This document shows, piece by piece, positions 10,740 to 22,200 of a stretch of DNA of 64,000 bases. Within the stretch, counting starts at the first letter, position 1. Each line of letters begins with the position of its first letter. This stretch comes from Campanula takesimana. Taxonomy: Eukaryota > Streptophyta > Magnoliopsida > Asterales > Campanulaceae. A program made the translations under genes and the position numbers. The stretch is from the NCBI GenBank assembly GCA_026119855.1, contig JAOWBW010000301.1:682001-746000 (forward strand), given 5' to 3'. A model generated the notes under the pieces. It was not told the DNA's origin, did not search any database, and saw only the letters and a list, made by a program, of their open reading frames with translations.

Positions 10740-11600
10740 CATTATGTCCGTAGACGCCAGTAACTTATGCAAAAGCATGATACACACGGTATTGAAGAAG
10801 CCATCTTACGTTACGTGAGAATCAAGTAATTTCTCAACAAATTATGATGCCTAGAGAGGTATAGTCCTCAGGATCGCAGAATTTTGTAAACGGTAACGTA
10901 TACGGTATATCAGGATGAAGGTTTGTCTCAGGCTCGTACGGGTTACGCCAAAATATGAGCCACATGGTATTTTAAGAAGCCATCTTACCTCACGCGTGAA
11001 TCAAATAATTTTTCGACAAACTATGGTTCCTAGAGAGGTATAGTCCTCAAGATCGCATAATTCGGTAAACGGTAACGCAGACGGTATATCGGGATGAAAG
11101 TGTCTAGGGATCGTACACGTTACACCAAAGCATGAGACACACGGTATTGAAGAAGCCATCTTATGTCACGCGTGAATCAAATAATTTCTCCAACACCTCA
11201 GGATCGCGGGATTCGGTAAACGGTAAATCAGACGGTATATCGGGATGCAAGTGCCTCGGGATCGTATGGGTTACGCCAAAGCATGAGACACACGGTATTG
11301 AAGAAGCCATCCTACGTCGCGCGTGAATCAAATAATTTCTCGAACACCTCAGGATCGCGGGATTCGGTAAACGGTAACACAGATGGTATATCGGGACGCA
11401 AGTGCCTCGGGATCGTGCGGGTTACGCCAAAGCATGAGACACACGGTATTGAATAATCCATCTTACGTCACGCGTGAATCAAATAATTTCTCGAACACCT
11501 CAAGATCGCGGGATTCGGTAAACGGTAACACAGACGGTATATCGGGATGCAAGTGCCTCAGGATCGTACGGGTTACGCCAATAACTCTTTTGATTCTATC
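10740..11600. repeat. Satellite-like tandem repeat, about 178-bp then about 150-bp units
   Basis: The block ACACGGTATTGAAGAAGCC recurs at about 10,783, 10,961 (variant), 11,140, 11,290 and 11,440. The first spacings are about 178 bp and the later ones about 150 bp, because the shorter units lack the segment around CTAGAGAGGTATAGTCCTC. Short ORFs here are chance frames through the repeat. Confidence 0.85.
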
Positions 11601-11639
11601 GGGGTGCATGTACCTCGGGATCGATCTTGGTTTAGGATT

Positions 11640-12960
11640 TATAGCGGTTCCTTAACCTGCATTAGGATTTATAGCGGTTCCTTAACCTGCACAAATTGGC
11701 TCTCGCTAGGGAAAATCAATTGATTGGTAATTTATAGTGGTCTTCCGACCGGAGTTCGTTAAACTTAGAGCTTACAGTGGCCTTCCGGGCCAAAAATAAT
11801 GTACTAAGGACAAGCATCGGAGATCGCGATGTTTTGCAATATGTTTTAGTATAAGTGTATGATTGTAACACTTTTAGAGTTTTAGTATGATATGATCATT
11901 AGTTGTAACCCGGAGGAAAGCATTTATTTAGAGATCGCAATTTTGAGGGATCAGAGTTTTTAGAGATTTTGTAGATGTAAAATACCTATTGTTTAGGTTT
12001 TAAGTATTGAACGATGTTTAATGTTTGTGAATTTCCCAAAGTATGGGGTTTTGGGCGCATTAGTTTTAAATGCAGAGACTTAGTTGTGATTTACCCATAA
12101 TTTGGGGTTTAAATAAATCTTATGTAGATTGCAAAGAATTTTAATTTGTAGATTACCCAAATTCGGGGTTTATTTGCATTTTTCTTTGACTGTAAAGATT
12201 TTGATTGGGAATTATCCAAGTTTGGGGTTTAATATGATTTTTTCTCTGATCGTAAAGATTTGGATTATAAATTACCCAAGATTGGGGTTTAAGTTAATTC
12301 TTGTTGATTTGTAAGAGTTGTGATTGTAAATTACCCAAGGTCGGGGGTTTGAATATGTTAACGTTAAACATGAGGGATTTGTTTGCAAATTATTTTGAGT
12401 GAGGGATTTGACTGTAATTTACCTTGAATGAAGGGTTTGATTGTTAATTACTTCAAAGTTTGGGGTTCGAGTATGTTAATGTTAACCGTAGAGGGATTTA
12501 ATTGTAAATTGTTTAATTTATGGATTTGATTGCAAGTTGTTTTGGATTGAGGGACTTGATTGGTAATTTACCCAAAGTTCGGGTTCAGTTGAATTAAATG
12601 TTGAATACAAGGGACTTAGTTGTAATTTGTTTTGAATGAGTGGTTTAATTTCAATTTACCCAAAGTTATGGGGTTTGGTTGTTAATTACCCAAAGTTTGG
12701 GGTTTAAGTATATTGATGTTAAAGATGGGGGATTTATTTGTACTTTACCCAAGGTTTGGGGTTTCAATTGTATATTACCCAAGGTAGGGGGTTTTGATAT
12801 GTTAAGTTGAAGTGCTTTGTTGCAAATTACCCAAGATGTGGGGGTTGGATTTGAGTAATGTAGAGTAGAGGTGCTTCGTTGCAAGTTACCCAAGATATGG
12901 GGTTTTGGTTGTAATTTTGAACTTAGGGTTTAATGACCTTAAATTGGGGTTTTCGTGAAA
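11640..12960. repeat. Degenerate short repeats with TTACCCAAAGTTTGGGGTTT core
   Basis: A core like AATTACCCAAAGTTTGGGGTTT recurs with irregular spacing of roughly 60-90 bp from about 12,020 to 12,910. Just before it, ATTTATAGCGGTTCCTTAACCTGCA is duplicated at about 11,635 and 11,670. No gene. Confidence 0.75.
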
Positions 12961-13463
12961 CTTGTAGATTTCGACCCAAGTTGATTGAGTTATTTGTAGT
13001 ATGTATAATGTATTGATTTTGGTGGTTTTGTTAAAAAACGCAATTTTTACGTAATTTTTAGTCTGAAAATGTTGTAATCTTTGATCGATCTTTGACTTGG
13101 TTGACTTTGTTAAAAGTGCTTTTTGTGTTGTTTGACTTTTGTTAGAGTATAGGGATGTAATGAATGTTTCGTTGAGAAAGCTTATTTTGTACGGAGTTGT
13201 ATTTTGTTCGTTTTGTTATTGTAAACTTGAATCTGTTTGGATTTGAGTTGTCTTGTCCTAGGTAGACTAGGGTTTTGGGTGTGAGTTGTTTATGGTATTC
13301 GTTGGGAATTTCGGGGATTTTCCTAATGCAACAGTTTATATTTACACATGTTTATAAAAACTGGTAGGTTAATCACATACCTTTGCTGTGTATACCTGTT
13401 TGTGATTGCAGGTTGTATTGCCCCTTTTAAGTCGAGGGGCTCGTGTAGCGTCGTGAATAGCTT

Positions 13464-14850
13464 GTGGGAGAAGAGATGTCAGAGACTGTTCAGAGCAGGG
13501 TGCGGGCCACCGGCTTGGGAGCATTCTTCGAGAGCTTGTCTGGTCAGGGAAAGTTGACCAAGAGTACTGACTTGGTTATGTCGTTGAAAGAGCACTGGTG
13601 GGACACCACTCATACATTTCACTTTGGTTGGGGAGCGGGTACGGTGACTCCATTGGACTTCACGAATCTTACCGGGTTGTGGTCCACGGGTTGTTCATCA
13701 TGGAGTGATGATATCCTCCTTGCCGTTGGGAGTGCATATAGACTTTGGAGTTTGATCGGATTCGATTGTGCCGATATCAGGAGAAGGTACAATGTATGTC
13801 TAGGTGGCCTTAAGAGGCGGTACGAGGCGATGTTGGTGGATCTCGAGGCCGGAGGTGGTGATGTAGAGGTGACTGCCCAAGTATTTACTTGGTATGGGTT
13901 GTCACAGACCATTTTTGCTAATGCCGGCACGACGGCGATGATTCCACTGCTAGGATGTCTGGTGGACTTGGATGCAGTGGGACGACTTGCGTGTGTGAGC
14001 TGCAGGCTTGGCAGAGTTGTACCGTTCCCTAGATCGCAATTGTAGATCGCAGTTGTGCTTGAGGCAACGGGCCAGCAGAGGTTGTTGATTGGATATGGCG
14101 GAGATGCCTCTTTACTTGAGTGAGAGGGTACGTCCTTAGTGTGGGGCCAGAAGTGTCTTCTTAGTCTGGTGAATCCTCCGTGGTTCATGGCTGATCTAGT
14201 GTCTCTGCATGACAGGGTTAGGTTGACCAAGGGCCTTGATGCTAGACAGTTTGTTATAGAGGGAGCCTCATACGATGACTTTGTTGGGACGCGCCTTTGG
14301 GGCTCACGCGCTGTGATAGAGGAGAAACTGCGGAGATGGGGCAGAGGCATGTTGAGTCAGTGGTACGGGGCCCAGTAGGTCCTTCCTTTGATTGGGTTTT
14401 TGGAGTCCCTCTGTATGATCATGTAGACGGTGATGATAACCCTCAGTGGGTGCAGCATGAGGAGAGTGAGATATCTCTGGAGTTTCAGATCCCGGCGGGT
14501 CATGTCAGTATATGTTATTTACCCTTTCTTTTATTCATCCCACTTCTGTCTTTAGTCATCCTCTCGTTTGGACTTGTTTTGAAATGCTTGTGCTGCCTTT
14601 TGCTTAGGTGACCCCTCGGACTTATGAGACTATGACATGCCGTGAGGTTGGCCTACATGAGGTGATTCGGAGGCTCACTGAAGATTGGCGAAGAGTCTTC
14701 GCAAGGTGGCAGAATGCGGTGGTTCTCCTCCTTTCAGTGATGACAATGGTGCTCCGGGCAGACATTCTCGGAAGAGGACTCAAGGCGATGCTAGTGGATA
14801 GGCTTCTTAGTTTCTGCATTTTGTTAGCGTAGAGCAAAGACAGTAGCATA
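13464..14850 (+). pseudogene. Plant mobile domain (PMD) pseudogene in Tat-R
   Basis: 13,464-14,045 encodes a PMD-like N-terminal part: HWWDTTHTFHFGWGAGTVTP followed by LDFTNLTGL, then WYGLSQTIFANAGTTAMIPL. PMD is the domain of the MAIN/MAIL1 family (aminotransferase-like plant mobile domain), which has both host-gene and retrotransposon-borne members. After about 13,985 the similarity continues in another frame (AAGLAELYRSLDRNCR), which then meets a stop near 14,090. Further pieces follow in 14,139-14,378 and 14,297-14,611. The frame breaks could be decay or lost introns. It lies on the strand opposite to the inferred element, as in Tat-NA, and resembles that copy (45,753-46,367). Confidence 0.72.
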
Positions 14851-15990
14851 GCATATATTTATGGATGACTGTGTAAACATTTATATTATGTACTATGTAA
14901 TATGTACAGTAGCAAGTAGCACGTAGAGTAGCAAGTAGCACGTAGAGTAGCAAGTAGCACGTAGATAGTATGTATGCAGTCTTATAGCGCAGGACCTAAG
15001 GGTATGGAGGGTACCCTAGTTGGGTTTAGAAACTTCTGCCTAAAGGAGATTTAGGGCTTTTGACATATAGGAAACAAGATGCGGGACCTAAGGGTTTCCT
15101 AAGTTGTAGGACCGAGTCAGTTAGGACGTCACGGGGATGAGACAAAAGATATTTCATAAATTAGTGGAGACCGAGCGTGCGGTTTTATAAATGTAGTGAT
15201 AGAGAAAACTTTGAAAATGCAATGACCTTATAAAGAGGCCTTATAATTAATTACAGCCTAATTAATTCAAGTACTTGTCCTTCGTTGGGTTTGTTGATTA
15301 GGGTTGCCCTTCGGATGAGTGAGATTTCATCGGGTTGCCGGTGATTTCTGAGTAGCCAGGCATTTGACTTAACTTGGTTTGGAGAAGCCCCAGCTTGAAT
15401 GGGGGTACTTGAGAGAGGTGAACCATGTCGAACTTTGATGAGGAGATGACCTTTCGTGGAGAGTGATCTTATTGGAGTATCGGCAGTCGGTCTGGTTCCG
15501 TTAGGGTAGCCCTAGTTTGGTGAGGGCATTTGAGAGAGGTCATCCATGTTGAGCTTTGATGGAGAGAGATGACTTTCTGCGGGGGATGATCTTGTCAGAG
15601 TATCAGTGGTCGGCCCAATTCCGTTAGGGTAGCCCTAGTTTGGTGAGGGCATAAGGTGGGGGATCCTACCTCCTTTTAGACGCACCCTATTTTTTCTCTA
15701 GACCGCCCTTGCGAGTTTTCAATCTAGGTGGGTATATTCTTTTAGCGTCGTTTTTTCCTTCTTTTTTTTATTTATTTTCAGTCGACTCGAAATAAAGTAA
15801 AAGGACAGAATTGTACGGACGACTTGCAAGAGCCCTTTCGTTATGGTGAGAGAAGAGAGAGGGAGAGAACGAGAGAGGGAGTTCTCACATTTTGACTCTT
15901 TAATAACTGAGTGTATATATGTACAAAAGGAAGGAAGCCCCTGTTTGACAGAAATTAAGTGTTTAGGTCTTTCCTAGATTGTAGAACAGA
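14851..15990. other. Tat-R linker and boundary, no gene
   Basis: Holds a short GTAGCAAGTAGCAC triplication (about 14,908-14,960), two copies of a roughly 130-bp segment (about 15,360-15,480 and 15,500-15,630, sharing GAGAGAGGT.A.CCATGT), the Tat linker motif near 15,700 and a GA-rich tract (15,845-15,882). No coding sequence is supported. Confidence 0.55.
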
Positions 15991-16600
15991 AGACTTGTCG
16001 AGACATTTTGAAAATTGTTTTATTCAGAATTTTCAAACTGTTTCTTCTCACCTAGAAGAACCTATTCTTCCATTCCCTATCCGCGTCAACTAAATCAAAA
16101 ACAAGCCTTATTTTTACCCTGAAACTGAACCTCAAAGATCCATGGGATCTCAAGATGTAACGAAAAGCTAACTCCTCCAAACCAACTCTCAAACCTGTTT
16201 CGGCACTCAATCTGTCAAGAGTAGCCAAAGCCCTCCATCCAACGGGCATGAGTTAGGGATACGCAAGACCGCTCACCTCAAAGAAACGAGTTATAAGAGG
16301 AGAAAAGGGAAACTTCAGACCTATAGCAAAGGGGTATTCTAAAACGCAAATCCATTCAGCGGACACACTGTCGGAAGTGAAAAGGGATTAAGATTCATAA
16401 ATTCAACTTGCTCAGATAAAACATGATTTTTTCCTTTAAAGCCCCAATACTAGACAAGGAAAAAGTACATCTCTCCTTAACACGATGTTCGATGAACCCT
16501 AAACAAGAAAAACCATCTGGCAGTATATTTTGATCTACAATATTTTTACCCTTGCATTGAAAGGAAAAACGAGAAATAGAAGAAGGAAACTCACTAGGAG
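15990..16600 (-). pseudogene. Decayed transposon ORF resembling PF04195 (putative gypsy-type transposon)
   Basis: On the minus strand, 16,249-16,052 reads WRALATLDRLSAETGLRVG then LEELAFRYILRSHG and ends DREWKNRFF. Upstream in the same region the frame reads YPFAIGLKFPFSPLITRFFE before a stop. The order (WxxxLEYPF..GL..PF.P, then WR.L, then a long helical part and WK.RFF) fits the plant PF04195 family often found in TE gag-like regions. Stops interrupt it. It may belong to another lost element or to Tat-R itself. Confidence 0.5.
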
Positions 16601-16699
16601 AGAGGAGAACACTTAAAATTTCTGCAAGATAATGAAGACAAGTAATTGGGATTTCGCTTTAAAGAGATAAGTTTGACGGTTCAAGAGCCCTGTACAAAG

Positions 16700-17520
16700 T
16701 CAAGTACCTAGAACCCTATTTGCCTATGGTTGTCACTTCCACCGCCCTAATTAAAGACTCATTGGATGCCAGCGGTTTTCTTTAAATTTTTCGAGTTTAA
16801 AAATTCTTTTTGAAATATAAAAATTAGGGGCAATTGTTTGGGGTGGAAAGTCAGTCAACTCACACAACATCTTGGAAAGACAACTTGATGTGTCAACCTG
16901 ATTTACAACCTGAGTCTACATCTAGATTCTACATCTTAACTTAATTGCATCTTGTAGGACTGTTATTGTAACACCTATTTTTCAGGAACCATGATCAAAC
17001 ATTGAAGACTCCTAGACCAAGTCAATGTGCACGAGTTATTTATCCACAACACACGTCCAACATCAACAAAGAGGATGACCAAGTCTTCAACAAACAGACC
17101 GAGATCTTAGTGATGTTATCTTTAATTTTGTTATTTTTGTTTAGTATTTAAAGAGAGTCCAACACCTGTATTCACACATGATCACTCACGCTCTGTAATG
17201 ACTCTCTTTACTTACTCTCATTGATCTTCCACCATTATTAATAAAATTCCACCGTTGAGGTATTATGCCGGCGAGCAAGTTGCTTAAGGACTTTTCTCAT
17301 TAAATACCTTGTTCATACATCCTGAATTTCAAGTTCTATATTCCATTGTGCCCGATTTTATTATCATTAAGTTGAATTGCTGAAATTTGACCAAAACACA
17401 AGTTGCTCACAATTCTTCTTGTATCGGTATTAATTGACTAATGATGTTATTCAAATAAATCTCCAGCTATTTATTTTGAAAAACAAAGTATTAATGATCA
17501 ATGTAGTCATCGATCTATCT
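16700..17520. other. Intergenic, no gene recognised
   Basis: AT-rich sequence without a supported ORF. 17,140-17,290 has GTATTTAAAGAGAGTCC, a TATA-like site, followed by text resembling the R region of a copia-type LTR (CTCTGTAATGACTCTC, AATAAAATTCCACCG). No LTR partner is visible in the window, so this is only a suggestion of a solo or truncated LTR. Confidence 0.35.
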
Positions 17521-17523
17521 TAA

Positions 17524-18452
17524 ATCATAGTTATAAATACCGTTTAGGACAGCGCACCGGTTTTGTCAGTGGAACGGGATGTACCGGTACCGGAGCGTAC
17601 CGGTACACCGTACCGGTTTTACCGCACTTTTTAATTATTTTATATATATATATATTATATATTTTAATTTGTCAAATAATAGTGTCATTTATATTTTTGT
17701 CCCAAAAATAATTATTACTTTAAATCAATTTTGGTGGAATACAATACATAAACTGAAATTGTTGTATTATGCACCTAGGAAAAATTTCAGCAAGTATAAA
17801 TGTTGCCTACAAATAGTGAAGATTTTTTTTTAAAGGGTACAAATACTGAATTGTTATGGCTATTCTCGAAAAAAAAGAAAAAAATAGTGAAGTGGCGGAC
17901 AGTTGTGTCCCACTCATATAGTATTCATTTTTTATTGTCCTTTTGGTTTCTCAAACCAAACAGTTGGGTTTTCTAAATCACAGTTCAAAAATCCCCAACG
18001 GCCTCCACTTTCATTCGTTTTTCGTTTCCTACATTTTCTAGAAAGTGAGAGAGAATAGCTCTTCACCTTTTCCGGCAGCAATTGAAGCCCCACATCACCT
18101 CCTCCAGCCACTTTTGGTCGGCCAACAAGATATCAACCTCCATCGCCACCTCCACCTCCTCTTTCTCCTCGGCCACTCTCAACCATGACTACTTCAACTG
18201 CATCCACGGTCGTTTCCATCTCTTCCTTCTTCTCTTGATCTGAGGCCATTTTCTTACCTTTATTTTCCATCCCGGTCGGAACCTGCATTTCGACCGGTTC
18301 AGGCCGGTTTTGACCGGTATGGCCGGTTTGATCCAATTTAAGGTGGGATTTATACTGAGACGGAATCTTACCTATTCCGCACCGGTTTTCGACCGGAACG
18401 GTGCAAACCGGGCGGTATGGACCGGTACGGGACGGGATTTATAACTATGATC
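17524..18452. mobile_element. Non-autonomous DNA transposon with CCGGTACCGG-rich ends
   Basis: The ends are inverted repeats: ATCATAGTTATAAAT.CCG at the left and its reverse complement at the right. Both sub-terminal regions are packed with GTACCGG/CCGGTAC motifs. The interior (17,640-18,340) holds an AT-rich part and a proline/serine-rich low-complexity part, with no transposase. The flanks ATCTTAAAT and ATCTAAATA may be a worn 8-9 bp target duplication, which would fit hAT or Mutator-type elements, but I cannot decide. Confidence 0.55.
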
Positions 18453-19114
18453 TAAATAATTGAAAAGAAAGTAATTTTCTAGTAAAAAAAGGAACTTTCT
18501 AGTAAGAGCAAAAAAATTGACATGCTAGTAAGAGTAAAAAGTCGGGCTCGTAATGCATGTGAGGTAAGAGAGATAAAACGTAATGTTTGTATGCTAAAAA
18601 TGTCTACATCTTTTCGCATTTTAAAAAAATCAAATCTCTTATTCTGAGAGGGAATGATGGATTAATTAACCAAATTAAACGAGTCTAACTATTTTACTCA
18701 AATTACTACTTGCAAATTCAATCTAAAAAATAATAAATTAAATCAACATAATTGTTTGAGTAAGAAGAAATTTGAGATCGAGCGACAGGATTCACAATTG
18801 CCAACCGCAAATACCTGAAACATGCACTTTTTAGGCATTATTTTTCAAATAAATAAGTTGGAACAATCCAAAGAATTGAAATTTCGTCTTCAATCTTCCA
18901 AAACGTGTGTTCTTGAATGTCTTTCTCTGAGTTGAGAGGAAATTGAAAAATAAAACGGGAACACAAGTTTTAACCTCAAGTAAACTCTCAAATTTTCTGA
19001 AGAAAGAATTACAATCAACTCGGAGTATAACAATCATAATTTAGTCTTTACCAAAAATGCGCACAATATGATCTTACTAGTCCTAAATATAGAGAGGTGG
19101 CTCTATGCTATAAT

Positions 19115-19270
19115 CTATGAGGAGGTGAAAACGCCAGGTTCAGTGGCAGGTCGTTCATACGGTTTCCGGTGATCAGGAACCCCATCCTTACTACGCTTTT
19201 CTTCAAACCATTTCACTACTGTTTTGCGAGGTAGACCGGTTACATGCACAATGTTGCTAACCATCGAACC
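19115..19270 (-). other. OCP3: OCP3-like exon 4 (recognition helix and stop)
   Basis: Acceptor CTGATGCAG|GGTTCG. 51 codons with TGLPRKTVVKWFEEKRSKDG, then VPDHRKPYERP and TAG. The divergent WFEEKR replaces the classic WFQNRR. The frame is too short to be called on its own. Confidence 0.87.
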
Positions 19271-22200
19271 CTGCATCAGTTTAAAACATTAATTACATCT
19301 TTTCCAGAGTAACGTATTGGTAACTCTAGTACTACCTCCGTCCCAAAATGAATGTCCAAAACATTTCAAATTTGCTCTTCAAGATCAAATTTGAAATGTT
19401 TTGGACATTCATTTTGGGACAGAGGAAGTCTCCATTATATGAATTAGATAAAACATGCTGGGTAATAGAGCAACGATAAACCAGCTGATAATGAACAAAT
19501 TACTGCAAAACATAACAAAACCCACAACAGAGCAGCAGCAAAACAATGCAGCCATTGTTAATGTGGAAAACCCAACCCAACAAAACATAAATGATGGGGT
19601 GAAATATTATACTGCTGGTGAAGTCATCTGGAAGTAAGAAAATATTTCTTAAAAGTACATCCGTGAGGAGTACTTCAGAATTCTAATGGTTCTCCAAATT
19701 GGAAGTGAAAAATCCAGATTGTGCATTAAAAAAAAGACAGATAATTAATATAATGTGAAATATATAAGAGCTAAGACCAGAAAGTTGATGGATTCAGTAC
19801 CCGGAAATGGTTTGATAATGTGAGGTTGGATAGAAAATAAGCAGCGGGAGAAAAATAATACTCCCTCCATCCCAAATGTTGTTCCCACTTTATTTGACGT
19901 TAGTATGAAAGAATTTTTCAGTGATAATTTAGTTTATTTTAGTTATCGTGATGAAATTATAAACCTTGTTATTGATACACCATTATAAATACTATCACTA
20001 ACAAGTTTCATATTTTCACTAGGATAATTAAATAAAGGGTTAATGACAATTTAGGGCCTGAACTCCAGGGGGGTGCGTCTAAAAGGGGCCTGGGTTTTTT
20101 TTTCCCGCTAGATCAGGGCTTAATATCTTAATTTTTAGCCAGTTAAGGGCTTTTTGACGGAAATCGTTAGAAAAGTCAGTTAAGTGCCATGTGCATGTCA
20201 TGTGATACACGGATTGGATGGATTTGTAATTTATATATGCAAACTAGGGTTCTAATGCACATTGTGAAACTAAAGGGGCTAAAATAATAATGGGCTTAAA
20301 CACAAATAAGAGACTCCTCAACCCCCCCCCCCTCCTCTCTGTTCCCTACACCGACCACCCTCACCAATTTCTCGTCTCTCCCCCAACACCGGCGACTCCC
20401 AACTCTCTCTCTCTCTCTCTAACTTCCGGCGCTACCCACTCCCTCTCCACCACTAAATCAACAAAACAATAATCGGGAAATTCAAAGAGAGATACCTGGG
20501 AAACGATTTGTTGACCTGGTAGAGTATCGAAGAATCCGGCTAGCTCGGACGTCAGCTGAACCTTGGGCTTGAAATCGGAACCGGAGAAGTCGATTTCGGG
20601 GAAGTACAATTCCAAAATGCTCCGGATTTGGATCGTGTTCGTCGATTTGTGCCTCGACCTCACCATTTGGAACTCACTATCCTTCTCGTATATGTTTGCT
20701 AGGGCCGTTCGTATTTTAAATCGGGGATGTATTTAGCTCTCTTGGTTTTTTGGCCGGAGATGGACGAGGGGTAAAGAGGAAGTCGACAAAGTTGCGTTTC
20801 CGTTGATGAAGGTGTAAAAATTAGGCCGCCGGAAAAGATGTCGTTCAAGAAAAAATTCCGACTGCTTACTGTTTTTTTTTTTTTTTAATTTACTTTGTTA
20901 AAGTTTCTATTAAATTGTAATTAATCCTTTTAAATAAGAATGTAGATTTTTTTATATTTTAATAAGTCTATTTTTTTAAAATGTTGTATAATAATATTAA
21001 GTATCTATAATACTCCCTCCGTCCCATCCGAAATAGGATTCTTGGTCCGACACGGGGATTAAGGAATAATATTCTTTTATTATAAAAAGTTGTTTGAAAA
21101 GTGGGTGTTGTGAGTATGAAGGAGAGAGAAAGTGGGTGGGGAATAATAAATGAAAAGAAGTTGTGAGTATGACTAGTGGGTCCTACTAATAAAAAAGTAA
21201 TAAAAGCTTTCCATTTTGGGATGGTCTATTTCGAGTGAGTCCTACTAATAAAAAAGTAATAAAAGCTTTCCATTGTAAATAGTGATAATTACTTTATGTT
21301 GTTTTAAATTTGGTGAATGTAAAAAGTAATTTATTATGTTCATAGAATAAAATTTAAATTTATTTATAATTTTCTTTATTTTAAATTTATTATTTAGAAA
21401 ATAATCTAAAACCTTTTATATTTAATATAGCTATTAGATTAATTTGTTTAATAATTTTGAATTTTTTAATAAATTTATTTTATAAATGATAATTACTTAT
21501 TTTATTATATACTTGATTATTTAGAAAAAATATTTATTTCATTTTAAACCTTTTGAGTTTCAAAAACTTCACTAAAACCTTTACAAACTAATATCATTAC
21601 AAACCCATCCATTTTGACGATCACGTGCTCGGCACATGGCACTTAACTGACTTTTCTAACGATTTCCGTCAAAAAGCCCTTAACTGCCGAAAATTTGAGA
21701 TATTGAGCCCTGATCAAGCGAAAAAAAAAAAAACCCAGGCCCCTTTTAGACGCACCCCCCTGCAGTTCAGGCCCTAATCTGTCATTAACCCTTAAATAAA
21801 ACTAAAATTATTCCTCAAAGTTCCTTCGTGCTGATGTAAAAAAAAAGAGGGAACACCATTTTGGGACGGAGGAAGTACATTTTTTCAGTGTTCAGAACCA
21901 CCCAACTGTTGAAAATTCGCACGATGCTAGATTTGAGTATCATTTGACAATTTAAACTTTTAAATGGCATACTTTTTCTTATCTTTAGTTCATTTGTGAT
22001 GCACCTTTTATTTTTTGTCTTTGTATCACAGATAGACTGATATAAAGACTGATATAATATCTTTGGAGGGAGCTTATGTTATTGAAGTGTGCCAGTATTT
22101 CTTGGATAATGGAAAATACAAATTTTTCCTATGGGACAGAGGACGTATTTTAAGAAGAAAAAGTTGCTTGATTTGAACATAATTCTGAGATTTAGATGTG

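Larger units (their letters stand above)
10388..15780 (-). mobile_element. Tat-R: old Tat-type retrotransposon remnant
   Basis: Inferred from its parts in the order expected for the 3' half of a minus-strand Tat element: LTR end (10,388-10,422), repeat-rich region (about 10,740-12,960), + strand PMD antisense ORF (13,464-14,850), and the conserved linker with the GACCGCCC...TTTTCAATCTAG motif (about 15,700-15,735). Sequence after about 15,780 no longer looks like an integrase end, so gag-pol and the 5' LTR are absent. 10,423-10,740 shows no gene. Confidence 0.6.
20037..21791. mobile_element. Mutator-like element (MULE) with 9-bp TSD
   Basis: Long terminal inverted repeats of about 185 bp start with GGGTTAATGACA at the left and end with the inverse TGTCATTAACCC at the right. 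They share the block GGGGGTGCGTCTAAAAGGGG. The 9-bp duplication TTAAATAAA flanks it exactly (20,028-20,036 and 21,792-21,800), as expected for the Mutator superfamily. There is no transposase frame, so it is non-autonomous. It lies inside a MITE in intron 3 of the OCP3-like gene. Confidence 0.9.
19861..21875. mobile_element. Stowaway-like MITE split by a MULE
   Basis: The left end CTCCCTCCATCCCAAATG (preceded by TA) and the right end CATTTTGGGACGGAGGAAG (followed by TA) are inverted copies. The MITE parts are 19,861-20,036 and 21,792-21,875; the MULE at 20,037-21,791 sits between them. Confidence 0.8.

Noticed and set aside
10740..11600. Regular repeats considered as a CRISPR array
   Set aside because: Units of 150-178 bp are repeated as wholes without unique spacers, in a eukaryotic TE context.
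12666..12893. 75-residue minus-strand ORF
   Set aside because: Its repetitive translation comes from the TTACCCAAAGTTTGGGG repeats.
13433..13442. GAGGGGCTC identical to the Tat PPT
   Set aside because: It is on the wrong strand for Tat-R and is not followed by a TGTA LTR start.
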